Below are positions 1-12,804 of a stretch of 64,000 bases of DNA, piece by piece. Source of the stretch: Phoronis australis (lineage: Eukaryota; Phoronida; Phoronidae); assembly GCA_002633005.1 (NCBI GenBank), contig NMRA01000003.1:2453159-2517158 (forward strand), given 5' to 3'. Position numbers and translations under genes: made by a program. The notes beneath the pieces were generated by a model, which was not told the origin of the DNA, ran no database searches, and saw only the letters and a program-made list of their open reading frames with translations. Position 1 is the stretch's first letter. Each line of letters opens with the position of its first letter.

Positions 1-139
1 ATTCTATGTTTCTGTGGTGCTTTAAGCAACTGGTGTATAGGATGTGCTTGTATTATGAAGATTACTCACATTTTGCCCCTAGCCTATTGAGGAGACAATG
101 ACCATGCCTTTCCATTTTGCTAAGTACAACATACTACAT

Positions 140-243
140 ATATGCCCTCTACTGGCCACTTTGTGGTACCAATAAACAACCCTAGAAGGATACCGTATGC
201 GGTGCAATTGTGGGCGCATTTCAACGCTCTGCGTTGCTCTTGT
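140..243 (+). repeat. 3' tail of the GTGGGCGCAT element
   Basis: Contains GTGGGCGCAT at 210-219 followed by TTCAACGCTCTGCGTTGCTC and TTGT. The same tail closes the copies ending near 7811, 36042 and 54602. Only the end of the element is present here. Confidence 0.6.
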
Positions 244-846
244 TTCAATGTTTAGACTGTGGGTTGATTTTCTTGGTTTCGTCAGAGCAATTCCAATTTT
301 CACTGTGTCCAGGTAGCCTTTGAAACGTAACTTCTCTTAAACATTTCTATGAAGCACAAGTTTTTCCATGATCAGCAACATCATAAAAATGATTGTCTGG
401 TGTTGGAGTTACTTGCATTCTAACCTTGTCAATGAAGTGTCCTCCATGCATGAAACTCTTTTTTCCAACAAGTGTTCAATCCATAAACCCCAATGTACTC
501 CCTTTTCTGTCAAATAGTTTTATTGACTGTATGTTACTGAAATGTATCTCTTGCTATCAGTGGTTATTAACTTCTACCAATTGTTTTTACTTGGCGAAAC
601 TCCTTAGTGTAGTGCTCTGCCATCAATTTTTTTTTGTTTGTTTACACTGTACAGGTCGCAATTTTCTTCCAATTTGCACAAAATTCGCTCACGACATGTA
701 GTTCGGGAAGTCCTGGAAGCTTATTGTCTTTGGTCATGATCGGATTCATTTTTTTTTTCAATTTTTCCATTCTTGGAGTTATCAATAATTGTTATTTATC
801 TTCTAGTACAGCAACAGGTGGCGTACTCTCTTAAACTCCGAGAACA

Positions 847-2020
847 TTAATCAACAAAATTTGTTTTGTACCATTTGAATATCGTATGCATGGTGAAACC
901 CCAGATTTCACTGGCATATGATACAATTGGCAGAGTCTGGGTATCAAAAACTCTTCCCAGTGTCTGAGGCATCAGGTCTCTGAAATTGTACAAAGAAGAT
1001 CTTACACAATATATTGCTTTCATCGATTTGCGAGCAAGTTTTCTTCTGAGTAGTAAACCATGAGTAACCGGGAGTAAAGACAGTATACTTATATTGGGAA
1101 AAAGCTTCAATTTGTTATCTTTCTTAGAACTACTTTTCATGATTTGCCAAATGCCACCTTTCTGAAACGCCATGACTTTGGTCTTATCCATGTTCATCTT
1201 CAGTTGATTTGCATGACAGTGCAATTTCTAAGTTATTTATTACATAAATGTTGCAAATCTATTACGTATTCTGCAAAAGCCAGATGAAAAAGTCTATTGA
1301 TATATAGATAGTCTCTGCCTAAAGAGTCACATTTTAGATATGTCCGTAAGCCGTTTATAAAAAAGTTGAGGGCAAAAGGTGACTATGCACATTTGTCTAA
1401 CATTGTACAGTTGTACTTTTAAAATATCTGAGCAACTATATGGCATAATCATTGTTGGCTTGACAAGCTGATAAAAATTTTAACATCTTAGTGCTGACAT
1501 TTCCTTTGCCAATTTTCCCCTCAGAATGCTTCTGCAAATACGATCAAAGGCTTTCAAAAAGTCTATATAGAGACAGTACTTTTTCTACCTAGGTTTGCTA
1601 ACACATACTGAACTTAAGTGTGTTAAGAACAACAATGTCAATGGTACTGTAGTCTTTCTTGTACCTACTTGGCGCCTCGGACAATTTATTTAGAGAACTT
1701 GCCCACTCTACGAATCATTCATTTAAAATACAAACGTACACTTTATATACCTATATACACTGCCAAGACTTCCACCTTTATGAAGCGGTATCATCCCACC
1801 TTCCAAACATTTTTGCAGGAAGTAAGCAGTACTAAACATCTTATTTAATAGGTTATATAACACCCCCACCAGCACCTCACAGGACTTGTTTGCCTTCTCT
1901 AAGGAGTTCACTGCGTATTCAGTCTAATCCAGGTGATTTGCCCGTCTTTGAATTGTCAATACACTTCTTGACCTCATGCAAAGTAATTTCGCTATCAAGG
2001 ATATATATTACTATTTACTT
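847..2020 (-). mobile_element. LINE remnant (reverse transcriptase fragments)
   Basis: Minus-strand pieces in order, broken by stops and frameshifts: VKKCIDNSKTGKSPGLD near 1.95 kb (typical start of a LINE reverse transcriptase), KAFDRICRSILRGKIG near 1.5 kb, then a 125-codon frame (847-1224) with NMDKTKVMAFQKGG and the LPIVSYASEIWGF motif that lies near the end of the reverse transcriptase. Long decayed. The clade is not clear. Confidence 0.75.
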
Positions 2021-2029
2021 GGCGAAGTC

Positions 2030-2146
2030 GTTATCCCCCGTTATCTGGAGCTCGAGTGGATTTTGGAGAATTATCGCCAGGGGGGCGTTAGCCCCGATGG
2101 TGATAATTCTCCAAAATCCAGGAGGGCTCTAGATAAGGGGGTTAAC
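2030..2146. repeat. fold-back element with ~49-bp arms
   Basis: Left arm 2030-2079 and right arm 2098-2146 are near-perfect reverse complements (GTTA.CCCCCTTATCT...GGATTTTGGAGAATTATC), with an 18-base loop. It lies directly beside the 5' end of the LINE remnant. No coding capacity. Confidence 0.8.
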
Positions 2147-2709
2147 AGCTGAGAACATGTAATAATCTATTTATACCACATACTAAACGAGAAACATTGC
2201 AATGAATCAATTTACCTTTTCTGACTCTCCACGGCTTTGTAACTGCTTTCTATGTCAGAGGCCCGGGGTCGGAGGTCGTGACCTTTTAAGAAAAGCTGGG
2301 CTATTTTTGTCAAATAATGCTTTTAATTAAAACCAATTGAAAACTTACATATAATAGGAATAAATTGAATTTATAAATTAAGGTTTACCAACTATTATAG
2401 CTTAAAACACTTTTTTCACGCTAAGCTTCGACTGGGAAATTATTGTCTGCTAAAGTAGGTTACCACTGGTAACTGAATATAATTCTCTAGTCAAAAATCC
2501 TGATGACACGATACCCGCATTCAAACTGGAGATCGGTGATTTAATAGTAAGAGGACATGAGAGAAAAATTTCACTAAATGAAGATATCATTTTTATGGAA
2601 ATTATGTGTCTTATTTTTTGTAGCGTATAAGTACTGTACAATGTGGTTTGTTGAACATGGGATTATTGCGCATGCTCATTTAAGTATTCTGTTTTCACTC
2701 TTGATGACG

Positions 2710-2797
2710 TCAGTCGCTGCATGGTGTAGTGGTAAAGTCGGCGACCAGCATCTCCAGGCTTCCGGGTTCGACTCCGTCCTCGGTTTTCCGCCAAAAT
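2710..2797 (+). mobile_element. tRNA-derived SINE head
   Basis: TGGTGTAGTGGTAAAGT resembles a polymerase III A box and GGGTTCGACTCC a B box, spaced as in a tRNA gene. The cloverleaf stems do not close cleanly, so a SINE head is more likely than a working tRNA gene. A perfect 22-bp palindrome (2798-2819) follows at once. Confidence 0.6.
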
Positions 2798-2819
2798 GTT
2801 ATCTCACTAGTGAGATAAC
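2798..2819. repeat. perfect 22-bp palindrome
   Basis: GTTATCTCAC followed by TA and GTGAGATAAC reads the same on both strands. It directly follows the SINE-like B box. Confidence 0.85.
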
Positions 2820-2996
2820 TTTATGGGTTATTACACGGTAGTATCTGCCATTTGACGCTAATATTGTGGTATAAAAGATATGATTCTAACAAACTTGAAC
2901 ATCATGAATAGTTGCATGTTCTTTCTAAACTTGTATATAAAGATGGGAAATGGTCATAACAGCCATTACCAGCAGCACTAACTGCGAACTGGCGAT

Positions 2997-3042
2997 GTGC
3001 TCGACTATTATTTAAATTCGTGCTCGACTATTATTTAAATTC
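2997..3042 (+). repeat. 23-bp tandem duplication
   Basis: Two exact copies of GTGCTCGACTATTATTTAAA plus TTC in direct tandem. Confidence 0.85.
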
Positions 3043-5560
3043 AAAATACCCCAGAATTTTTTTTAATCTTTCAGGCTGGAGTCTAATTAGTTTTCAATCA
3101 ATACACTGTTGTTCTCTACTCCACATGGTCATTTTGCATTTGTGTGTTAAGGGTTCATTTTTTATATATAACTGTCCTTTATATGCTGTCATCTCCGTCC
3201 AGATGTCTTGGCTGGCGTTCATTGGTACCTGTGAAGGCTGCTTTCTTGTGTTCTCTGCTGCATTACCAAAATAAACCTCTTGAAAGATTGTCTTGAATAC
3301 CATCTATAATTCTACTGGATCATTGTTACACATGGCTGTCTGTGATAGACATGCCTCTGGAGAATCTGAGATTGATGGAAATAACCTCGTCTAGCCTGAT
3401 TGGAGCATTTCGTTTTCATTGCTGTATCAATTTTCATAATTGACGCTATATTGCATTTACTCTAGTCCAAGCTATCATTTATCGTGCCTCGCTTTCACAT
3501 TCTTCCTATGTCTTTTGCTGTTACTAAAATGCACTGCCCACATGTTTCAGGGATGCCCTTAATTGTTGAATTCCTTTTTACTGTCCATACTGTGTCTTTG
3601 TGAAGTTAACTTATATTATCAGCTGACACCAGTTGTTCAAAAACATTCAATAAACAAATCATTGTGGTCAATGTACATGTATGCTGATCGCAACGTTTGG
3701 ATTTTTGTTGAGCGAAAGAGAAGTAACATTTTTTATTTAATTTATGCTGTTAGGTATGATTAAGTGATTATTGGAAACTAGTTAACAATTAGTTGATGAA
3801 GATCGAAATTTAACAATTAGTGGTTGTTTTGTCTTTGTCTGTTTTGCCCTTACTCATTGAACTTACTCGTTAGTGTTAAAAGAATCCATCTCCCTCAACT
3901 ACATACCGGTAACATCTTTTTGAAATCTCAACTGCAAATTATTGCCAATTCCTTAAACATGCTTGAAACACGATAAACAAACTAAATTGCAATATTAAAA
4001 TATGTTCACTGTCCCACTGAAACGGAATTCAACGTGCTCACCAGGTATTTTCAGGGTTTGTTCATAAAGATTTTTAATTTTTGTTGACATCAAAGCATTT
4101 TTTCTTTTAGTTTTAAATTTCAAAAAAACAACCTGTTAATTGCTCGCCACTTCATTTTTTCTCCCACAAGGCAAAGTACATCTCCTTACTTGGGATGGCA
4201 AAACATAGACGTAGCACATGGAAAATGTGACCTTTGACCGCAAGCAACTGACTGAGCGCCTGCGCACTTTTATCATAGGTGGGAGGGAGATTAGAAACTG
4301 TGGTAACCACGGAGTTTTTCCTTTGCACGTATTTCAAAAATTGTGATTTTTTTGATTTTTTGCTCTAAAGGGAAAGTGAATTATTACTCTGTACTTGACG
4401 TTGAGAGCTGGTACTAGTCGGGAATTGTTTAAAAGATATTTTTGATGATGCTCCGCATTCCATGCCTCTTTATTACTCCAACCAATCAGGCATATTAGTA
4501 CTCCTATGCACTTGGATCAGTACAACCGGTATGCCAGTATTCCAACAATACAGCTGAACTTTTAATTGGCCCATACATTAAGTTATCATCGAGTGCCTGT
4601 ATCAGATTTACAATGGGTTCATATTTTTAACCATAATGAAATACCAACTCGGCACTAAACAAAAAAGAAAGTCACTATTGTCTGCCAGCGTTCTCCAGAG
4701 TTTCATCCAATTCTGTAATCAAATAACCAACTACGATCCAATTTACAATATTCCCCACTGTAATAAAATCTGGAAACATTTATCTTTTCAATACCCCAGA
4801 CTTGCTTCGGTCTACTTCTGGTCATGGTTTGTCTGTTGATAATGCTACTTAATTTTTGTTTCTGTATCTTGTGCTCAGTTCATTATTTTGTATAATTTAC
4901 TAATCGTGTTTCATCCATTGTTTTAGTAATGTTTAGAGGGCATTTTGACAGTGATCAGAAACCTTAAGATATAATTGAACGGCAGTTTATTCAGACTTAA
5001 TGTATTAAATCTCACAGTAAATGAAACTCCCTCCCTNAGACAATCATGAATTTTGTAGTTGTGGAAGATTTCATCCAGCCTTTACTCAATGTTTAGGAAT
5101 CGATTCAGTAATTAAAAAATAATAGTTGTTTGATTATCAGTAAATGGACCAATAACCATCTCGTATTTAACAAGTTACCACTAAGTAGAAAAAGGGTATA
5201 CTGATTTACATAATGTTCAAGGTTTAGGCAATTGCATTTTTATTGTATTACTGACAAAACTATTAATCTAGAAAATATAGCACTAGACGATAAGAGATTT
5301 TGTGTTTTGGATAAGTAATTTTGTTGTTTTAGTTTTACCTTCATGTCTAATTTTGTTTTTTTCATTAGTATACACCCATACACCTTGTAGATAATTATGT
5401 ATAAGTGATTTGCCGTAAGGTTTTTTAAATTAAGGAAAATATTCTTATTACTTATTTTTGTTCAAAAAATTGTGAAAATATCTCTTATTTTTTCTTCATG
5501 GTTTAAAATTTATAAAACGATGCCGTCTTGTTGTGTAACACACTTGTCTTGTTGTGCAAG
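3043..5560. other. intron or upstream sequence, nothing recognised
   Basis: AT-rich sequence with only short scattered frames. I found no match to the missing first UNC45 TPR exon and no clear repeat family. One ambiguous base (n) at 5037. Confidence 0.5.
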
Positions 5561-5736
5561 CTCTCCACCTGGTGCCCAATGACCCCAAATCGCTGTTCCG
5601 TCGCTGCCAGGCACTGGAACACTTGGAGAGGTATGAAGAAGCATTTAAAGATGCCCGCCTCTTGCTGCACGTAGACCCAAAGAACAAAGCCATACAGCCA
5701 GTCCTACAGAGACTTACAGCCGTCATTAAGAAAAAG
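5561..5736 (+). CDS. unc45: UNC45 exon: end of TPR domain
   Basis: Starts after an AG and ends at AAG|gtattt. The first two bases finish a codon begun in an upstream exon (CT, so Ala if the earlier base is G). The translation contains NDPKSLFRRCQALEHLERYE, the classic third TPR of UNC45 (family pattern: alanine-leucine-tyrosine-arginine-arginine-cysteine-glutamine-alanine), then a linker helix ending VIKKK. This TPR helps form the groove that holds the C-terminal EEVD of HSP90. It corresponds to roughly residues 70-128 of the full protein. The preceding TPR exon was searched for in 1-5560 by eye and not found. Confidence 0.9.
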
Positions 5737-6054
5737 GTATTTTTCGCCTCTGCCAGTAATTTTGTGGATTTCCAGTCACCTGAATTCGCTGAGTAATAAG
5801 GTTAAAATTTAAATTGATCTGTATTTATTCCATGTTATACATTGCAATAAATGGTGATCTTTGATCTTTGTACAAAAATTTCCCAAAGTCGCATATCTGC
5901 ACATTCTCCACCAATAAGGCAAATGTTAGAATATGTGTATTTTATTGCCTTTACAAGAACCCTTTACAAAGCTTGATATAAACCTATTTGACCCCTGTGT
6001 TTTCTTATTTTCTCTGTTGTTTCCACACTGTTGTTTTATAGGTGTTCCATTTTT

Positions 6055-7811
6055 ATGCGCCCACATATTTATATGTGGACGCATTATGCCGTCATCTGCG
6101 TCCATCCGTGCGGCGTCCGTCCGGCATCCGGCGTCGCTGCTCTATCTGCAAAACCGTTCGACGTATGTTCATGAAATTTTGTACATGTGTTCTTTTAATT
6201 TATGAGATGGCATGAGCGAACTTTCAGACGGATCCGACTACCGGTGTGCCCCCCTAGTAGCAATTTGAGTATTTTACATTTACCTCTGTATCTTCAAAGG
6301 TCCTCATTGTATTTTCATAAAATTTGGTATACAGGTATCTATTAGTAAGACGACAGTATCCTCCCGTTTTTTGATGGATTCAACATAGTTTGTGCCACCT
6401 AGTGGCCATTTTTACTGTTTTCGAGTCTCTTTTTTGACGTCCACTCCTCTATCAACCAAGCCACTCTAAGTATGATTGTGAAAATTGGCATGTATGTTCT
6501 TATTATGAAGAAGACGGTCGATGATGGTTTTCCGACGACTTCCGACTACTGTGGCGCTTCCTAGTGGCAGTTTTGTTGTTTTGCGCCTATGGCTATATCT
6601 CCTAAACTGTTTGCAGCATTTTAACTTAATTTAGTAAGGGCATTTTTATGATGTTAACAATACATGACGACTTTCGAACAGATAGGACAACTGGTGTGCC
6701 ACCTAGTGACAATTTTATTTTTTTACGTTTACCCCTGTATCTTCAAAGGTCCGCAACGTAATTTCATAATTTTTGGCATACAGGCTTAGTGAGGTGATGC
6801 TATCTTTCTGTTTTCAGATGGATTTGACCTAGTTTGCGCCACCTAGAGGCCATTTTTACTGTTTTTTGGCGTCCATCCCACTATCAACAAAACCGCTTTC
6901 AGGATAATTGTGAAAATTGGCATGTATGTTTTTGCTATGAAGTGGATTGTTGACAAGGATTTTCTGATGATATCGACTACTGTGGCACCTCCTAGTGTCA
7001 GTTTTTTTTTGCGTCCATGGTTGTATTTTCTAAACCTTATGCAGGATCTTTTTTCTAAATTTAAGAAGTGTGTTTATATGATGTTGACAACGGACGTCGA
7101 TGATTTTGGGATGGATCTGCTTCTCGCATGCCCCTTGTTGGCAAATTTAGTTTTACGTTCACCTCTGTATCTTCAAAGGTCCTCAACAGATTTTCATAAA
7201 ATTTTGAATACGTGTTGGTGAGATGCCGCTATCCTCCAGTTTTCGGATGGAATCAAGGTACTTTGCACCACCTAGTGGTCATTTTTGCTCTTTTCGAGTC
7301 TGTTTTTGGCATCTACCTTTCTATAAACCAAATCATTCTAAGGATGTTTTTGAAAATTGACGTATATGTTCTCAGTGTGAAGAGGACGGTTGATGATGAT
7401 GACTTTGACTACTCTGGCGCTTCCTAGTGGTAGTTTTGTGTTGTTTTGCACCCATAGCTGTTCTTCCTAAACCCACTGCAGGATCTTTATTCAATTTTGT
7501 AAGTTTATTTATATGGAGCTAACAACAGACAATGGCAACTTTCAGGCAGATTCAATGAACACTGTGCCCCCTAGTGGCAATTTCATTTCATTCTGTTTTC
7601 CTTTGTTTCTCTGAAGTTCCATGACCAATTTCTATAAAATTTGGTGTTTATCTTTCTATTAAAGAAGCAGTGACATGTTCCCGTTTTTTGGACGGATTGT
7701 ATGTTTTTGCACCATCTAGTGGCCATTTTTATGACACAAATAAGCAACCCTAAAAGCACACCATTTGCGATGCATTCGTGGGGGCATTTCACCGCTCGGC
7801 GTTGCTCTTGT
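6055..7811 (+). mobile_element. non-autonomous element with ~146-bp monomers in a three-part higher-order repeat
   Basis: Eleven variants of CCTAGTGGC occur at about 6253, 6398, 6560, 6702, 6842, 6991, 7132, 7271, 7423, 7570 and 7714, a mean spacing of 146 bp. They cycle through three types: (a) GTGCCCCCTAGTGGCAATTT then CCTCTGTATCTTCAAAGG; (b) CACCTAGTGGCCATTTTTAC then TTTTCGAGTC; (c) GGCGCTTCCTAGTGGCAGTT. The a-type repeats every 430-449 bp. The array opens with ATGCGCCCAC (6055-6064), which starts a palindromic ATATTTATAT hairpin, and closes with GTGGGGGCAT (7778-7787) plus a conserved GCTCGGCGTTGCTCTTGT tail. Confidence 0.8.
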
Positions 7812-8079
7812 GTAGAACTTGACCTATGGAGAAGAAACAATCCGGCAAATATAAATACATTTTGTTTCATTGTTTCTTATTGGTCGATACTTTAAAGGCA
7901 ACATAATGAGAGCAAATCCACAACAAGACAAAAAATAAACTTAAGGCTTTATATCATCTTCCCAGGTCTCACAAAATTTTTCGATATTGTCTGTCTAGCT
8001 AACGTTTGTTTTTGGAAAAGCAAGAGATTTTTGTCGGAGCGCAGTGATGTTACAGTGAAAACAGACATGCACAAAATGT

Positions 8080-9345
8080 AAAAATTGCAGGTTTGAGATG
8101 ATATGTCCAATTTTTACAAGGACCTCTGATACTTAGAAATTGAACGTTGTGATTTGTCTCTGTCATAAATATGATAGCAACGAAGTTGACAACAGTGAAC
8201 TAGAGCGAATATTGATAACGGATGGTAACAACTTCTGGACAAATCCGAATACAGTTGTGCCCCTGAAGGCAATCTAATTTTTCACGTTTTTCTCCATATC
8301 TTTGGAATTTCTTGATGGATTTTCATGAAGCGTGACAATTAAGTTTCTATTGAGGCTGTCACAAACCTTATTCAGTAATGAGCTCACTTCTAACTCATAT
8401 ATTAAAAAAAACAGATTTTGTCATTTAGTTAAAGTATATATTTTCTGCAGAAATAAATATCAGGGATTGTTAAATATGTTTTATATTTATGTGCCATACC
8501 TATTATTACGTTTCCACCTTTTTAAACCGAAATTTCCTTTTTAAGAATGGTACATTCATAGAAAAATAGCCCCTCAGTGTAATTTAATGAAACATTTTTA
8601 CTTCACATTTTACCTCAAAAACGCTGTTGGGAATGTTTTATTACTTATTTAGTTTGGTTTCTATGCCAAATTAGTTCCCAAAAATAATGTTTTATTTTGT
8701 AAAAACTAGCAATTGTTTTCAAGTAGTTTGGTTTTTGCACCAAATCAACTTTCAAACAGGCATTTGTAAAAGTAGCAGTCGTTTTCATACAGTGCGCAAA
8801 AAGTGGTCATTTAAAGCAAAATCCTAACAGCATTTTTGAGGTTGATACATGAATATCAAAATTAGAAAGTTTCAGTGAAATCCGCCAAGTTCAAACGAAG
8901 TCAGTTTGCTGTAGCCAAGAAAAAATCAAAAATCCCTTAGTGGCAATTTTGTTTTTCTTTGAGCTTACCTTAATATTACCCTAGTTCCTTGATTGTTGAT
9001 ATAACTAAGTTCCTTCATCGATGAAATTTGGCAAATAAGTTACTATAATGTAGACAGCATTATCATGTAGACACCAGCACCAGCCCTGTTTCAAGCGGAT
9101 TTGACGTATGTTGCCCCCCCCCCCCAGTGGTCTATCTGTTATTTTTGTGTCCCTTGTCGTTTTGCTTCCATAGCCTCCACGGTGTGTTCTTGTCAAGGAG
9201 AGCATTTCGGATTTGCTTTGCTCAGACTATTATTATGGGTTGTTCCGTTTTAATGGGATTGTTTAAGAACACAGTATCGGTGGTGTATGCGATGCACACG
9301 TAGGGTGCATATCACCACTCTTGTAATGTTACGTTTTGAGTCCGG
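8080..9345 (+). repeat. decayed copy of the CCTAGTGGC array
   Basis: Pieces of types a and b (GTGCCCC near 8252, CCTTAGTGGCAATTTTG near 8936, the poly-C CCCAGTGG near 9125) and tail-like TATGCGATGCACACGTAGGG near 9280 are recognisable. 8350-8930 between them is unrelated. Confidence 0.55.
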
Positions 9346-9535
9346 AGTGAGTCCCATTTTGTGTTTTTGTTTTGTATATTTCTTTTCAATTTTTCACATG
9401 CTGAAGGGAGAAGAAAAAGCAAAAACTTTAATAATGATGACATTCTGTTGTATTTTCTATACTTTCCTTGTGTGCAATTAAACTAATGCTTTGTACAGTT
9501 GTGTCAAAATGTGGTTGCTCGATTCTCTGATTCAG

Positions 9536-9628
9536 GCAGACAATCAGACAAGTACTAGTAATCAGATGGAACAGATGTTCAACTTGGCCTTTGACAGTCA
9601 GCTAGGAGACACAGAGAAAAGGTTGCAG
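9536..9628 (+). CDS. unc45: UNC45 exon: linker after TPR domain
   Basis: Phase 0-0 exon of 31 codons between ttcag and CAG|gtttgt. It encodes MEQMFNLAFD followed by an acidic, charged stretch, matching the helix that follows the TPR domain in UNC45 (vertebrate form: methionine-phenylalanine-glutamate-isoleucine-leucine). It leads straight in frame into the next exon. Confidence 0.88.
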
Positions 9629-12600
9629 GTTTGTATCTACACCATGTAATTAGACTTATTGTTAATAAATATCCTTCCTGTTTTTTCTGGTTTGTTAAAC
9701 AATTGGTATAAAATTGTCTTACATATCAGCACTTGTTCTATGTGCGCCCTCAAGAAATTTTGCAGTCGAATATTGTCAGAGCCTTGTCCCTTGTCCGTCT
9801 GTCATCAATGGTTACCTTTTAATTATTGATTTCGTCGATTGTCTCGAAATTGCTTGAGAAAATGACAAATGTTACATCAAATGAGCGTGTTTATGTTGCC
9901 ATTGTTGTTGAGCCTTAATTTAAGTGGCTTCAGATGACGTTGAACGTGATAGATTGCTTGGTCACCGGATGTTAGATTTAATTCACATATGTTCATTTGT
10001 GCCGTAGCAAGTAATGATCACATAGCAAGTTATAGTTCAATGCATTAAGTAATTGATAAATTTACCTGTATCTATTTCTTATCTCGACTCTGCCAGAACT
10101 TGGAATTTACTTATTAATGCCAATGAGAGCTGAGACGAGTGCGCACAGGTTTTAAAAAGACCTCGCTAAGAGATTGCAAGCAGTTTAGTTATAAAAATGA
10201 TACTAGTCCTGCCCAGTTGCACTCATGCGGAAGAAAAGGTTACCATTAATGCTCACCTGTACATATACCTATGTTGCAAGCTTCCTACGTTAGACAATTA
10301 ACTGTTGCAACTGTCTACAGTAATTATTTTGGGAAGAACGTCAATGCATGCGCAAAACATCACATCACTTTCTGCTTCGAAGGTGTGTACAAACTGCCGC
10401 ACTTTGAGAGTTGTGACCGTTTGGTGGGAAACTCCTCACCACAAACTGTGCCAATAAGAAACTAGAAAGATTAATGTCAGAAAGTGACAATAATGACTCT
10501 GCGCGAGGGAGACTTTCTGGAAAGTTTACAAACTTTCCAGTTGGTTTGTGCTCCATGGCAGAACTATACAAGAAAATGGAAATGTGGATCACGCTGAATT
10601 ACAGATGTTTAACTGTTTTCACAGTACAATGGAAATTGTATGAAAAGAACAGGTCACGTTGAGTGAAATTAGATATCCGTAGTTGTATATGACCCTTTAC
10701 GATGCATTATGAGTCGTCGTAGTGGAATTATGGCAAAGTCCCTGAAAAGTGTGGTTAATTTACAGAATCACAGTAGTTTAACATGTTGAATGAAAATGTC
10801 AAATTTTCAGGACCTGCACTTAATGACCCCATGGTTGCACCATAACCTGAAACTTTGGAATTAGAACTCAAGTGCATGTGTCAATTGTGTGTAAATTTGA
10901 AGTATCTAGGTCAAAATTTAAGTTTGCACTCAATGACTTTTGACCTAGTATGTCTAATTTTAAACACTTGTAATAATATCAATTGCCTCGTTAATCATAC
11001 TGGCTGCTGCTTCAAGTCTCCACCGTTTTGTTTACGTCAAAGGTCAATGGTCACATTTTCCATATAAGGAAATGTGCTATGTCAATGTCTTGCCATACCA
11101 AATGAGGCGACATGCTTTGCTTTGTGTGAGAAAAATCGACTAAATGACAAGCAGTTGACGTATCTTTTTTCTTTGAAACTCAAAACTAAAAGAACTATGT
11201 TCTGATATTAAAAGAAATTCAAAATTTTTATGATTGAATCATTAAAATATCTGGTGAACAGAATCATTAAAATATCTGGTGAACAGGTTGAATTTTGTCT
11301 CGGTGGCAGAGAACCACAACTGTGAATTATGCAATTTATTCTGTTTTTCACGTTCCAGGCCTCTTTAACATGGAGTTGCATCCTGCCTTCTTATACATCT
11401 ATCTGTCGCTTCTGACAATTCTCGAAATTTTTATGCACAGATGTTTTATATCTGTTGCCTAGTTATTGATTGTAGTCTCCAGAACCGCAAATATGCCATT
11501 AATAACATTTATTTGATTCCTAACTGGTTTCTCAGACTTGACTTCTGTAATTTAGCTTGATTATCGTGACAGTTTGCAGCAATTTTAAGCAGAATCTATA
11601 TCTCATTGCATGAGATTTATTTCCTGTTCTGTTGTTTTTACTTGTCTGACGTAGGAATTACCGCTACAGAGCCATTTTGCACAATGCTTTCAGAAAACCA
11701 TTGTTCTCTTGCACCGATGAGTATTCATTGAAAAATTTTTTGAATTTGAAGGAAAAATAATTGGTCATTTTTATTTTTTCAGTATTTCCTCTCGAGTGTA
11801 GAATTCACCTTGATAACCACGTAAAAATCTCTCCAATTTTGGACAAAGTAGTCGCTAAAATTGAATATTTTTCATTTCTGAAAAGATTTAGCATGGTTTT
11901 GAGTTCCTACAATTTCTCAAAACTCTACGTGACAGTTATGGTTTAGTGGTACCCTTGATAAATGTCGGATCCTTGAGAAAGGTCCAAATTTGTCTGGCTT
12001 CGGGAACGTTATGTCTCGGCATTGTCTTATGAAACTTTCACTTAGTACGCCTTAATGCATATTCTAAATATTTCGACTAAATGCTCAGACTTGTTGACAG
12101 GGTTCATCGTGACTGCATTCTTGGGTGGGTATTAAAATCATTCTTATAAGGATGGTGTACACACTGTCAGGTCGCCCTATTGTGTTGTTCAGGTAGGTTT
12201 GACTGCAGAGGTCAGGTCATATCATATCATCAAAGGAACAACAGCTACAATGAGTGCTATTTCTCTTTCCTTCTGTTGTAGTTGTCTGATTTTTGCCTTT
12301 CAAGCTATTAAAAAGTTCTGTTCAATTTTCAATGACAAATTTAGCTTTTACTGTCTGCAGTGTATGAAATAGGTGGTATCAAATGTTGCCACGACATAGT
12401 GCTTATCACTGACATCTAATGACAAACAAAAGAGGCCAGTCATATGTGCCTATGGTAAACCCATCTGGTAAGAAGCATTGATAGTTCCCCATGTGATGTA
12501 GCGGCATGGCGACATTTCTTTAATGTTAATAAAGCTTTTGTTTGGTACTATTTATGGAAAAATGAAAAAAATATTGATTAGTCATATTGTTCCTTAAATT

Positions 12601-12636
12601 GGCGAGATCTTATCACAGTACTGGTTTCATTTCAAG
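9629..12636. other. UNC45 intron, little recognised
   Basis: Holds a direct 25-bp duplication (11237-11261 and 11262-11286) and a short inverted repeat CTGGAAAGTTTACAAACTTT near 10.52 kb. Otherwise AT-rich unique-looking sequence with no supported gene. Confidence 0.6.
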
Positions 12637-12804
12637 GCACTCAACAATTTGATAGTACTGGCAAGGGAGGAGTCAGGCGCACAGACAATATACCGGAAGG
12701 GTGGTGTCTCTCGCTTGATTGAACTACTGAATGAGACCGACAGAGCTATCCTGCAGGCCTCAGTCAGAGTTCTGTCCTGCTTGGTCCGACAGAGTCGTGA
12801 GAGG
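12637..12804 (+). CDS. unc45: UNC45 exon: start of central armadillo domain
   Basis: Phase 0-0 exon of 56 codons. It encodes LNNLIVLAREESGAQTIYR, very close to the vertebrate block that opens the UNC45 central domain (NNLIVL.REEAGAE), then GGVSRLIELL and a second helix pair ending in QSRER before gtcagt. The two helix pairs look like one armadillo repeat. The domain bridges the TPR and UCS parts and gives the molecule its L shape in known structures. Confidence 0.92.

Noticed and set aside
2710-2797. A functional tRNA gene
   Set aside because: A and B boxes are present but the acceptor and anticodon stems do not pair convincingly, and no polymerase III T-run follows directly.
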